A DNA stretch of 11,990 nt, taken from positions 1 through 11,990 of the forward strand of contig CAMOXM010000038.1 in the NCBI GenBank assembly GCA_946629155.1. The letters run 5' to 3'. Below the pieces are notes generated by a model that was given only the letters and a program-made list of their open reading frames with translations, ran no database searches and was not told the origin of the DNA. Positions 5,890 through 11,990 of this stretch are shown piece after piece. This DNA comes from UBA9848 sp003454065. GTDB taxonomy: Bacteria; Spirochaetota; Spirochaetia; Sphaerochaetales; Sphaerochaetaceae. How positions within the stretch are numbered: the first letter of the stretch is position 1; each line of letters opens with the position of its first letter. A program made the position numbers and the translations under genes.

Positions 5890-6942
5890 TTAGATGCTTT
5901 TCCGCCCTATAGCGCGCTCCTTGATCGCATTCGAAACGGTTTCGACAAACAGCGATTCGAATTCGGTCTTCTCGCACACATTGCATTCCAACTTCCCGTC
6001 GCGATAAATCGCATAACCGCTTTTCGTAGCGCAAACGGCCACATCGGCATCCTCCGCCTCCTTGATTCCGTTCACAGGACAACCCATGATTGCAAGCTTG
6101 AGATTCAGACCTCGAATGTCGAAATTATCGAAAACGAAATTCTCCACCATCCTGTCGAACTCTTCGACATCCGCTCCGGCTCTGGCGCACATCGGGCAAG
6201 ATACGATCTGGAAATCTCCGCTTGCATTGCCGAGTGTTCTCAAGAATTCGTAAGCGCATCTGACCTCGCTCTCCTCGCTGCCGGATATGGAATATCTTAT
6301 GGTGTCGATTCTTCCCGTTTTAATCAAGTCGCAAAGAACCATAGTCGTTCGAACCGCGGAAACGCATATATCGCCCGCTTCGGTAAGACCGACATGCATC
6401 GGATAGCCAAATCTCTCGCCAATCAGACGATTTATGAATAATGTTCTCGAATAATCCGACGACTTCACGCTCAGGACAAGGTTTTCGAACCTGCGGCTTT
6501 CAAAAAAGGAAACGTAATCGTCGAAGAACCTTATAATCGCATCATCGCTCCTATCGTCAAGGCTTCCTTCGTTTATCCCTATTCTTATCGCAGCGTTTCT
6601 TTCGCCTGCCAATTCGGTTATGGATTCCAAGTCGGAGATCCTGAAATTCGCAGGGTTCAGGCGAATGGCGGAGCAACCCGCCTTCAGCGAGCGGACGGCC
6701 TGAGAAACGCTCCCCTGAATGTCGCTGACCAAAGGAAAAAGGTCGTCGCATCTTCGGACGAAACTGCGAATCTCATCTTCCGACTCGTCGGAGATGGAAA
6801 AGCGCATTATGTCGCATCCCATATTGTACAGCCTCTTCAGGGAAGCTTCGGAATATGCGCGAAGCGGCTTTTTGAACATGGATTGGATCGCTACTCGGCC
6901 ATCCCCAAGAACGATTCGACCGACCTTTGATATCTTTCTCAT
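5890..6942 (-). CDS. ispG: IspG-like 4-hydroxy-3-methylbut-2-enyl diphosphate synthase, divergent
   Basis: IspG is a [4Fe-4S] enzyme converting methylerythritol cyclodiphosphate to HMBPP in the MEP isoprenoid pathway. The 350-residue protein spans the TIM barrel and Fe-S domain. Barrel motifs are IQSM (19-22), MRF with Arg47, SDI (73-75), IRLNPAN (93-99), RIGINEGSL (120-128), SVKSSD (158-163) and MHVGLTEAG (182-190). The cluster ligands are kept: Cys249 and Cys252 (CPMC), Cys288 (MGCPVNG) and Glu295. Several usually constant residues differ: the TNT after QSM is FKK, the Gly-rich G-x-G-x-LL loop before DTIR is lost (195-216), and NGPGEA reads NGIKEA. An extra CNVC lies at 320-323. The start overlaps the rhomboid stop by ATGA, so translation is probably coupled. 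It is most likely a functional but fast-evolving IspG; a shifted substrate is possible. Confidence 0.87.
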   Translation of the reverse strand: MRKISKVGRIVLGDGRVAIQSMFKKPLRAYSEASLKRLYNMGCDIMRFSISDESEDEIRSFVRRCDDLFPLVSDIQGSVSQAVRSLKAGCSAIRLNPANFRISDLESITELAGERNAAIRIGINEGSLDDRSDDAIIRFFDDYVSFFESRRFENLVLSVKSSDYSRTLFINRLIGERFGYPMHVGLTEAGDICVSAVRTTMVLCDLIKTGRIDTIRYSISGSEESEVRCAYEFLRTLGNASGDFQIVSCPMCARAGADVEEFDRMVENFVFDNFDIRGLNLKLAIMGCPVNGIKEAEDADVAVCATKSGYAIYRDGKLECNVCEKTEFESLFVETVSNAIKERAIGRKSI

Positions 6943-7532
6943 CTTTTGGAAAGCAAACCGAACACCAAACCGATTGCAGCGCCGGAGACGAGACCTCCGA
7001 TATGACCGCCGATGCTGATATTCGGAACGGCGAATGTGATGGCGAGGTTCATTATTATCACATAGCCTATCGACCTGATCGCGCTCATCCTATGCATGAT
7101 CATCGCCAATGCGAAAGCGGCGCCCATAAGTCCGAAAATCGCCCCTGACGCTCCGACCGTAACGGTATTGCGACCGCTTATGAGCATCACGAGGATTCCG
7201 CCGCAAATCCCGCTTATCAGGTATATCAGCCCCATTTTGAACATTCCAAGCGCGCCCTCGACTATCCTGCCGTAAAGATGAAGCGCATACATGTTTCCAA
7301 GAAGATGCATGAGTCCGCTATGAATGAACATCGATGTCAGGAGCCGGTAATATTGTCCGTTTCTGACGCTCGAAGGTATCAGACCGAATCTATAGATAAT
7401 GTTCGAATTACTCCCCATCAGGACATTGCGCATCAAATCCGAGCCGCCCCTCGTTCCCGCAAACAGCCCTATGACCGCAACCGCAATATTGGCAACAAGC
7501 AGAATATTCGTCAAAACGCCTTTCTTTTCCAT
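6939..7532 (-). CDS. Rhomboid-family intramembrane serine protease
   Basis: Rhomboids cut transmembrane segments of other proteins inside the membrane with a Ser-His dyad. The 197-residue protein has six hydrophobic helices. The catalytic Ser129 is in GASG (127-130) ahead of TM4's IFGLMGAAF, and the catalytic His177 is in IGGHIGG of TM6. The TM2 signature FIHSGLMHLLGNMYAL includes His71, His76 and Asn80, which shape the oxyanion site. All key residues are present, so an active protease is likely. The frame extends back to 7574, but MEKKG at 7532 gives the normal short cytoplasmic start and lies right behind a strong -10 box. It is first in an operon with ispG and the CYTH gene; the ATGA overlap with ispG implies coupling. 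Its substrate is unknown. Confidence 0.92.
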   Translation of the reverse strand: MEKKGVLTNILLVANIAVAVIGLFAGTRGGSDLMRNVLMGSNSNIIYRFGLIPSSVRNGQYYRLLTSMFIHSGLMHLLGNMYALHLYGRIVEGALGMFKMGLIYLISGICGGILVMLISGRNTVTVGASGAIFGLMGAAFALAMIMHRMSAIRSIGYVIIMNLAITFAVPNISIGGHIGGLVSGAAIGLVFGLLSKR

Positions 7533-7539
7533 ATTAACG

Positions 7540-7548
7540 ATTATAGCA
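7540..7548 (-). promoter_or_regulatory. Extended -10 promoter of the rhomboid-ispG-CYTH operon
   Basis: TGCTATAAT on the minus strand (7548..7540) is a perfect extended -10. No good -35 is seen, which this type does not need. Only 7 nt separate it from the ATG at 7532, so transcription should start at or next to the start codon. No Shine-Dalgarno sequence fits between, which implies a leaderless mRNA. Confidence 0.6.
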
Positions 7549-7575
7549 CCGAAGCATTTTAAAGACCATAGCACC

Positions 7576-7747
7576 CTTCAAGGCGCTTCTAAAAGCCTGC
7601 TTCCAGAGAGCGCCTGTGAATTTCGGAGGCGGAAAATTGCCGAAAACCAGCGGAATACTATCGTGTCCTTTGCTGATTTCCAGCGGTTTTCAAGCCCGAA
7701 AGGCATCAGGCGAAATCGGATTCTGAGGTTTTAGAAGCGCCCTCAAG
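7576..7747. repeat. Inverted-repeat element (about 160-170 bp), non-coding
   Basis: The arms GGCGCTTCTAAAA (7582-7594) and TTTTAGAAGCGCC (7729-7741) are perfect 13-bp inverted repeats. Further partial pairing inside (GAAAACCAGCGG near 7638-7649 against CCAGCGGTTTTC near 7680-7691) suggests the whole element can fold into one long imperfect hairpin. TCAAG occurs just outside each arm (7578-7582 and 7743-7747), a possible but untidy target duplication. No reading frame is seen. It fills the gap between two divergent promoters. One arm recurs at 4062-4080, so this is a dispersed repeat, probably a MITE or an intergenic RNA-folding repeat. Confidence 0.6.
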
Positions 7748-7753
7748 CCTGTT

Positions 7754-7782
7754 TTTACAATCATTGCAAAATATTATAGAAT
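7754..7782 (+). promoter_or_regulatory. Promoter of the PPi-phosphofructokinase gene
   Basis: TTTACA (7754-7759) and TAGAAT (7777-7782) are separated by exactly 17 nt, with alternative TATTAT at 7772-7777. Transcription would start near 7789, giving a leader of about 45-50 nt with AAGGAG at 7823-7828, 8 nt before the ATG. Confidence 0.6.
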
Positions 7783-7836
7783 AATCGCAATACAAGTGCA
7801 GTGCAGACAAACCTGCGCATTCAAGGAGATCAGACT

Positions 7837-9372
7837 ATGATATCAAGTTTGGAAAAGGAAAGGCTCGGGTTCGCTCCGCAACTTCTGGACGTATTCAAAA
7901 CCAAACCGGAAGACACGGAAACATTCGAACTTCTCGGAGCAACAAGGTTCAGGAACGGCAAAACCGACAAAAAAACCCTCAGGAGCATCAAGAACATCTG
8001 CGTGATTCTTTCCGGAGGTCCTGCCTCAGGCGGACATAACGTGATATGCGGAATTTTCGATGCGGTTCAGAAATCCAAAAGCGAATCGGTCATCTATGGT
8101 TCGATTGCCGGTCCGGGCGGACTTGTCAAAGGCAATCTCAAGCAGATCAACGCAAACCTCGTAAACAAATACAGGAACCATGGCGGCTTCGATATGCTCG
8201 GCACCGGAAGAACCAAACTCGATAAGGAAGAACAATTCGAAAGCATAATAAAGGTCTGCGAAAAGAAGAGCATCAATGTGATTTTCGTGATCGGAGGCGA
8301 TGATTCCAACACCAACGCCGCGATAATGGACGACTACTTCAAATCCAAGGGCGTGGATATCGCCGTCATCGGAGTTCCAAAAACCATTGACGGGGATTTG
8401 AAAAACAAGAATATAGAGATAACATTCGGATTCGACAGCGCTACGAAGATGTACAGCGAGACAATCGGCAACATAGAGAACGATGCTGTCAGCAGCAGGA
8501 AATACTACCACTTCATAAGGGTCATGGGGAGAAGTGCCTCGCACATAGCTCTCGAATGCGCTTTGCAATGCCAGCCCAACATAACGCTGATAAGCGAGGA
8601 AATCAAGGCAAAGAAAATGAACTTGGATTCCATTGCCGACTATATTGCGAACATAGTCAAAAAGAGAAAGGACGCTGGTCTCAGACATGGAGTGTGCCTG
8701 GTTCCCGAAGGGATAATCGAGTTCATCGACGACATCAACGCCCTCATCAAGGAGCTCAATTCCATCCTGGCCGGAAACGCCGGAATGAACAAGGAGGAAA
8801 TCTGCTCGAAGCTTACGCCGAAAAGCCAGAAAGCGTTCGCAAGCATACCAGAAGCGTATCAGGACCAGCTCCTGTCGAAGCGCGATCCGCACGGAAATGT
8901 TCAAGTCTCGAGCGTCGAGAGCGAAAAGATAATCGCGGAAAAAGTCAAGCAAAAGCTGAATGATCCGGACTTCGACTATCAGACGCATTTCCTCGGATAC
9001 GAGGGCAGATGCGGATTTCCGACCAACTTCGATTGCACATACACGTACAACCTCGGATTCTGCGCATATTACCTGGCCCTCTTCAACAAGAGCGGGTACA
9101 TCTGCTTCATAAAGGACGTAGCGGAAAAGACGAAGGAATGGAAGGCCGGCGGAATACCCCTTAATTCCATGATAACCGTCGAGAACAGAAACGGCATGAA
9201 GAAAAAAGTCATAGAGAAGGCTCTTGTCAATCTCGACGGCAAGCCGTTCAAGACTTTCGAAAGCAAGAGGGAATCCTTCGCCATCTCGGATCAATACGTA
9301 TATCCCGGTCCGATACAGTTCACGGACGCCAAGGATTTCAACATCCCGATCACATTGAAACTCGAAAGCTAA
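7837..9372 (+). CDS. pfp: PPi-dependent 6-phosphofructokinase, long form
   Basis: The enzyme converts fructose 6-phosphate and pyrophosphate to fructose 1,6-bisphosphate and phosphate, reversibly, in cytosolic glycolysis. The 511-residue protein belongs to the long clade found in spirochaetes, chlamydiae and the plant beta subunit. Key motifs are GGPASGGHN (60-68), GGDDSNTNA (153-161), PKTIDGDLK (181-189, catalytic Asp185), MGRSASH (230-236) and PEG (290-292). The second Asp of GGDDS (156) and Lys182 of PKTID replace the glycines of ATP enzymes and mark PPi use. A helical insertion at about 300-400 is usual for the long type. The ATG at 7837 is set by AAGGAG 8 nt upstream; a GTG at 7801 in frame is less likely. 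The gene stands alone with its own promoter and terminator. Confidence 0.96.
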   Translation: MISSLEKERLGFAPQLLDVFKTKPEDTETFELLGATRFRNGKTDKKTLRSIKNICVILSGGPASGGHNVICGIFDAVQKSKSESVIYGSIAGPGGLVKGNLKQINANLVNKYRNHGGFDMLGTGRTKLDKEEQFESIIKVCEKKSINVIFVIGGDDSNTNAAIMDDYFKSKGVDIAVIGVPKTIDGDLKNKNIEITFGFDSATKMYSETIGNIENDAVSSRKYYHFIRVMGRSASHIALECALQCQPNITLISEEIKAKKMNLDSIADYIANIVKKRKDAGLRHGVCLVPEGIIEFIDDINALIKELNSILAGNAGMNKEEICSKLTPKSQKAFASIPEAYQDQLLSKRDPHGNVQVSSVESEKIIAEKVKQKLNDPDFDYQTHFLGYEGRCGFPTNFDCTYTYNLGFCAYYLALFNKSGYICFIKDVAEKTKEWKAGGIPLNSMITVENRNGMKKKVIEKALVNLDGKPFKTFESKRESFAISDQYVYPGPIQFTDAKDFNIPITLKLES

Positions 9373-9379
9373 AAGACAT

Positions 9380-9398
9380 TTCCAAAATCCTTTTGGAA
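9380..9398 (+). other. Hairpin directly after the phosphofructokinase stop codon
   Basis: TTCCAAAA-TCC-TTTTGGAA is a perfect 8-bp inverted repeat with a 3-nt loop, starting 7 nt after the stop. There is no T-run behind it, so it is more likely an mRNA 3'-end stabilising structure than a terminator. Confidence 0.45.
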
Positions 9399-9421
9399 GA
9401 GCCCTTCAGTTTCAAATTCGC

Positions 9422-9473
9422 AAGCGCTCCATATAAAGACGAACAAGTCTTCGGGGAGCGCTTTCATTTTATT
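9422..9473 (+). terminator. Terminator after the phosphofructokinase gene
   Basis: AAGCGCTCC (9422-9430) and GGAGCGCTT (9455-9463) form a perfect 9-bp stem. Inside the loop, AAGAC (9436-9440) pairs with GTCTT (9447-9451), giving a stacked second hairpin. A moderately T-rich run (TTCATTTTATT) follows. It fits a rho-independent terminator for the plus strand. Confidence 0.65.
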
Positions 9474-9487
9474 GTCTTTAGATTATC

Positions 9488-9663
9488 GAGGTTTTTTCAA
9501 AACTAATTTCAAGACGTTGCGAAGCCTATTCCGACGCAAGGCGTTCCCCTTTCGAAACGGGCTAATACTTTGTGTATATGCCCGTTTCGAAGGGGAATCC
9601 GCAGGACTTGCGACTTGCACCGAGATCCGAACAGCGTGAAGGAAGGAGTTTTGAAAAAACCTC
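9488..9663. mobile_element. MITE-like element with perfect 17-bp terminal inverted repeats
   Basis: GAGGTTTTTTCAAAACT (9488-9504) is the exact reverse complement of AGTTTTGAAAAAACCTC (9647-9663). Both ends are flanked by TATC (9484-9487 and 9664-9667), which fits a 4-bp target duplication, though 4 bp can match by chance. The centre holds a second long hairpin: TTCCCCTTTCGAAACGGGC (9544-9562) against GCCCGTTTCGAAGGGGAA (9580-9597), with one bulged base and a 17-nt loop. The whole 176 bp can fold into an extended stem. There is no coding frame. It lies between the convergent phosphofructokinase and glycosyltransferase genes. The ends beginning 5'-GAG recall some IS5-group elements, but a parent transposon is not in the window. 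Confidence 0.72.
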
Positions 9664-9705
9664 TATCCTTTATATTTATCGACCGAAAGCTATTCTCGAA
9701 AGAAA

Positions 9706-10527
9706 TTATGTCCTTTTGATTCTAAAGCGATCCTGGAATCCGAATTTCATCACTCTCTTATAGTAATCCAAGAATTCACCGAACCCATCGGCAAAGCAAA
9801 GCGTTACCGGAACTTCTTTAATTTTAGTGTTGAATTCGCCGACTTTATATTCTATGAACACTGTCATCAAGTGCTCGGCTAAAAAGCCATAGACTCGTTG
9901 CTGATACGGATTGCGCGAATCCACTTCCGAGTGTATTTTCCCCTCCACTTCAAATAAGATCTTGAAAAGAAAATCGCAATATTCATCAAACAGCTCTTTT
10001 CTCGTTATCAGCATGTTGTAGAAATAGCCTTTCCTTTCCTGCATGACATTCAAAGCATAGGGATATGCTTGCGGAAAGAGCTCTTTCACTTTTTCCAATG
10101 TTATATCCATGTCGCTTGCATACCAACCCCTTCTATGCAAGTCATAAGCCTTAAAACCCAAATTCGATCTTTCCGGCAATATGATATCAGCACCCTGCAG
10201 CAGATCTTCGATAGCATCCTTGTTCATATTTAGTTTGCCGGTGTTGTCAAAGCTCAGCATGAACCTGTGCCTCTTACCCGAAAGGTCAAAGAATCTTCTA
10301 TAATGCGTAAGCCCCAACACATCCGCATTGCAATTCTTCCACATCCAATAAGTTGCCGTCAGTTCGCAATAGTATCTGTTCTTCGACGATATGTTGTCGC
10401 CGGTATCATCGGATAAAATGTTCAAATCGTTGTTGCTAATCGACTTCCCGACCTGAATATTAACCACGCAATCCGAATCGACGAAAGGGTATTTCTTATG
10501 TTGACAGCAAAAAACTTTTACATCCAT
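9706..10527 (-). CDS. DUF4422-family glycosyltransferase
   Basis: The 273-residue cytosolic protein belongs to the DUF4422 family of predicted capsule or exopolysaccharide glycosyltransferases. Visible family motifs are a short beta-strand start (MDVKVFCCQHKKYP), DTGDNISSKN (41-50), CELTATYWMWKN (54-65), GLTHYRRFF (72-80), DIILPER (114-120), and a C-terminal RVYGFLAEHLM (211-221). Length and motif order are normal for the family. A ribosome binding site, AGGAG, lies about 11 nt before the ATG. It is the last gene of the glf-galE cluster, 95 bp after galE, so it probably transfers a sugar, perhaps galactose or galactofuranose, to a surface glycan. The donor and acceptor cannot be read from sequence. 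The MITE-like element lies 42 bp past its stop. Confidence 0.88.
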   Translation of the reverse strand: MDVKVFCCQHKKYPFVDSDCVVNIQVGKSISNNDLNILSDDTGDNISSKNRYYCELTATYWMWKNCNADVLGLTHYRRFFDLSGKRHRFMLSFDNTGKLNMNKDAIEDLLQGADIILPERSNLGFKAYDLHRRGWYASDMDITLEKVKELFPQAYPYALNVMQERKGYFYNMLITRKELFDEYCDFLFKILFEVEGKIHSEVDSRNPYQQRVYGFLAEHLMTVFIEYKVGEFNTKIKEVPVTLCFADGFGEFLDYYKRVMKFGFQDRFRIKRT

Positions 10528-10622
10528 CGCAAATCTCGCTCCTGCAAATCAAAGTTAATTTCAAAAATCACGCATGTGCAATGCTTCAATATGAAAACCT
10601 TTCGCCATTACCGCCCATCGCC

Positions 10623-11630
10623 CTATCGCCGTTTGCACTTCATCTGATAAGCATACGCAGTCCTGCAAGCATCCTCAAGACTGCGAACGGCTTTCCAGCC
10701 AAGAACTTCGTTCGCTTTCGAAGCATCGGCATATGATACGGGAACATCGCCTGCGCGTCTATCGACATAGACGAACCTCACTTTGTTTCCGTTGACTTTG
10801 TTGAATATGCCCACCAATTCATCCACGCTTGTGCCTTTCCCTGTGCCGAGATTGAAAAAGCTGATTCCACAAGGCAGCTTGCCGGACTTCTCAACAGCAG
10901 CCATGTGTCCGGATGCCAAATCGCTTATATGGATGAAATCGCGTATGCATGTGCCGTCGGGAGTATCATAATCCTTGCCGAATATGCTCAAATGGTCAAG
11001 CTCGCCAGACGCCACCTTGCATAAATATGGCATAAGATTATTGGGTATGCCTTTGGGGTTCTCCCCCACGGCCAGACTATCATCCGCACCGATAGGATTG
11101 AAATATCTCAACATTACGGCCTTGAATTTCGGATTCGCTCGGCATACGTCGGAGCACATCTGCTCTATTACGAGCTTCGTTCTCCCATAAGGTGATGTCA
11201 CGCCGAGCGGAGAAGATTCGACAAGCGGCATATCCTGGCAAGTTCCATACACCGTCGCGGAAGAAGAGAATACGAAAAGATTCACATCAGATTCCTGCAT
11301 GCACTCGAGAACGGTTATCGCAGAAAGAAAATTGTTCCTGAAATAAGCGAGCGGCTTCGCCACCGATTCTCCGACAGCCTTGAATCCGGCGAAATGAATC
11401 ACGGCATCCACCTTGTTTTCCCTGAATATCGTTTCGCATTTGCGCTTATCTGAAACATCGCAGGCATAAAGCTTCACCTTTCTGCCGGTTTCCTTTTCAA
11501 TAGCCTTGACCGAATCCGGAGAACTGTTGGAAAAATCATCCGCGATCACAACTTCATGCCCGTGCCTGAGCAATTCAAGTGCAGTGTGCGAGCCTATGTA
11601 GCCGGCACCTCCGGTAAGCAAAATCCTCAT
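10623..11630 (-). CDS. galE: UDP-glucose 4-epimerase
   Basis: GalE interconverts UDP-glucose and UDP-galactose in the cytosol using bound NAD. The 335-residue protein is of usual length for this short-chain dehydrogenase. The NAD-binding TGGAGYIGS is at 6-14, the active-site serines are in FSSSATVYG (121-129), and the catalytic pair Tyr148-x3-Lys152 is in SPYGRTK. LRYFNPIGA and GTCIRDFIHISDLA are GalE signatures, as is the C-terminal helix SLEDACRTAYAYQMK. A good ribosome binding site (AAGGGGG) lies 8 nt before the ATG, in the 19-nt gap after glf. With Glf next to it, its main job here is probably supplying UDP-galactose for galactofuranose glycan synthesis. Confidence 0.97.
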   Translation of the reverse strand: MRILLTGGAGYIGSHTALELLRHGHEVVIADDFSNSSPDSVKAIEKETGRKVKLYACDVSDKRKCETIFRENKVDAVIHFAGFKAVGESVAKPLAYFRNNFLSAITVLECMQESDVNLFVFSSSATVYGTCQDMPLVESSPLGVTSPYGRTKLVIEQMCSDVCRANPKFKAVMLRYFNPIGADDSLAVGENPKGIPNNLMPYLCKVASGELDHLSIFGKDYDTPDGTCIRDFIHISDLASGHMAAVEKSGKLPCGISFFNLGTGKGTSVDELVGIFNKVNGNKVRFVYVDRRAGDVPVSYADASKANEVLGWKAVRSLEDACRTAYAYQMKCKRR

Positions 11631-11649
11631 CCAACAACCCCCTTGCCAC

Positions 11650-11990
11650 CTATAAGCTCTTGACTAGCTCCAGCGCATTCGCTATCGTCTTGTCCATATC
11701 GAAATATCCGTACAAACCCAGTCTTCCACCCAAAATTATGCCATCCATACGCGCGCACTCCGAATATTTCTTCCACAAGTCCGAATTCCTTTGGCTGCTT
11801 ATCGGATAATAAGGCTCGCCAGTTTCCTTGTAGTCGGTAGGGTATTCGAACGACACCCACGTCTTCCCGTCATTTAGGTTGCCCTTCCAAAATTCGAAAT
11901 GCTTATGCTCTATCGATCTGGTATAGGCAGGCGTCGCATCCGTATGATTGATCACGGCAACGCCCTGCATATTAGCGACATCAAAACACT
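11650..11990 (-). CDS. glf: UDP-galactopyranose mutase, C-terminal part (cut by window edge)
   Basis: Glf is a flavoenzyme that converts UDP-galactopyranose to UDP-galactofuranose, the donor of galactofuranose residues in bacterial surface glycans. About 112 C-terminal residues are visible; the frame stays open to the window edge, so the gene continues beyond it. Recognisable family elements, in order, are QGVAVINHTD, TRSIEHKHFEFW, VSFEYPTDYKETGEPYYPI and GGRLGLYGYFDMDKTIANAL. The last contains the conserved GRLxxYxYxDMD motif near the flavin. The FAD-binding N-terminus and most of the active site lie outside the window. It is 19 bp upstream of galE on the same strand, so the two are almost certainly cotranscribed; their promoter is not visible. 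Confidence 0.95.
   Translation of the reverse strand, partial: CFDVANMQGVAVINHTDATPAYTRSIEHKHFEFWKGNLNDGKTWVSFEYPTDYKETGEPYYPISSQRNSDLWKKYSECARMDGIILGGRLGLYGYFDMDKTIANALELVKSL

Noticed and set aside
5852..6082. Upstream extension of the CYTH gene overlapping ispG
   Set aside because: The extension is Cys/Arg-rich antisense-like filler in another frame of ispG, and a strong AAAGGAG and the ExExK domain start both place the start at 5851.
7801..7836. GTG start adding 12 residues to the phosphofructokinase
   Set aside because: The in-frame ATG at 7837 has AAGGAG at ideal spacing, while the GTG has none and lies near the predicted transcription start.
8026..9294. Long (422-codon) minus-strand frame opposite the phosphofructokinase gene
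   Set aside because: The plus strand carries every PPi-PFK motif in order, and the antisense frame is a by-product of its codon usage.
1..11990. CRISPR array, tRNA, rRNA or a defence system
   Set aside because: I saw no regularly spaced repeats, cloverleaf, rRNA-like sequence, or defence-gene motifs on either strand.

Overview
This is a bacterial window of moderate GC content (roughly 45% by eye). Genes are densely packed, Shine-Dalgarno sites are usually good, and the standard genetic code is used (TAA, TAG and TGA all act as stops). A lipobox lipoprotein and a Sec signal peptide point to a bacterium with an exported compartment. The long PPi-dependent phosphofructokinase, an MEP-pathway IspG and UDP-galactofuranose genes together recall spirochaetes or other deep-branching, possibly host-associated groups. 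The sequence alone does not fix the phylum.

Layout, left to right. (1) Positions 1-412 hold the 3' part of an IS30-family insertion sequence, followed by about 370 bp of AT-rich sequence without a credible gene. (2) Positions 782-4608 carry minus-strand genes: a large two-helix membrane protein of unknown function, a small lipoprotein with its own promoter, a VUT/YhhQ-type queuosine-precursor transporter, and a small exported protein. Two hairpin terminators lie between the last two. (3) Positions 4700-5320 are a gene graveyard: short direct repeats, a broken reading frame, a 15-codon ATPase-like N-terminal stub, and a sequence resembling the IS30 right end. (4) Positions 5324-7532 are a tight minus-strand operon: rhomboid protease, a divergent IspG, and a CYTH-domain protein. 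(5) Positions 7576-7747, between divergent promoters, hold an inverted-repeat element. One arm recurs at 4062-4080. (6) Positions 7837-9372 (plus strand) encode PPi-phosphofructokinase, followed by a terminator. (7) Positions 9488-9663 are a 176-bp MITE-like element with perfect 17-bp terminal inverted repeats and a possible 4-bp target duplication, placed between convergent genes. (8) Positions 9706-11990 are a minus-strand surface-glycan cluster: glf (partial), galE, and a DUF4422 glycosyltransferase.

How the genes work together: GalE interconverts UDP-glucose and UDP-galactose, and Glf converts UDP-galactopyranose to UDP-galactofuranose. The DUF4422 protein probably transfers a sugar onto a surface glycan. 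PPi-PFK is central glycolysis, IspG is isoprenoid precursor synthesis, and the VUT protein supplies queuosine precursor. I found no defence system, CRISPR array, tRNA or rRNA. The most noteworthy items are the MITE-like element, the dispersed inverted-repeat family, the divergent IspG, promoters placed almost on top of start codons, and the decayed IS30-associated locus.
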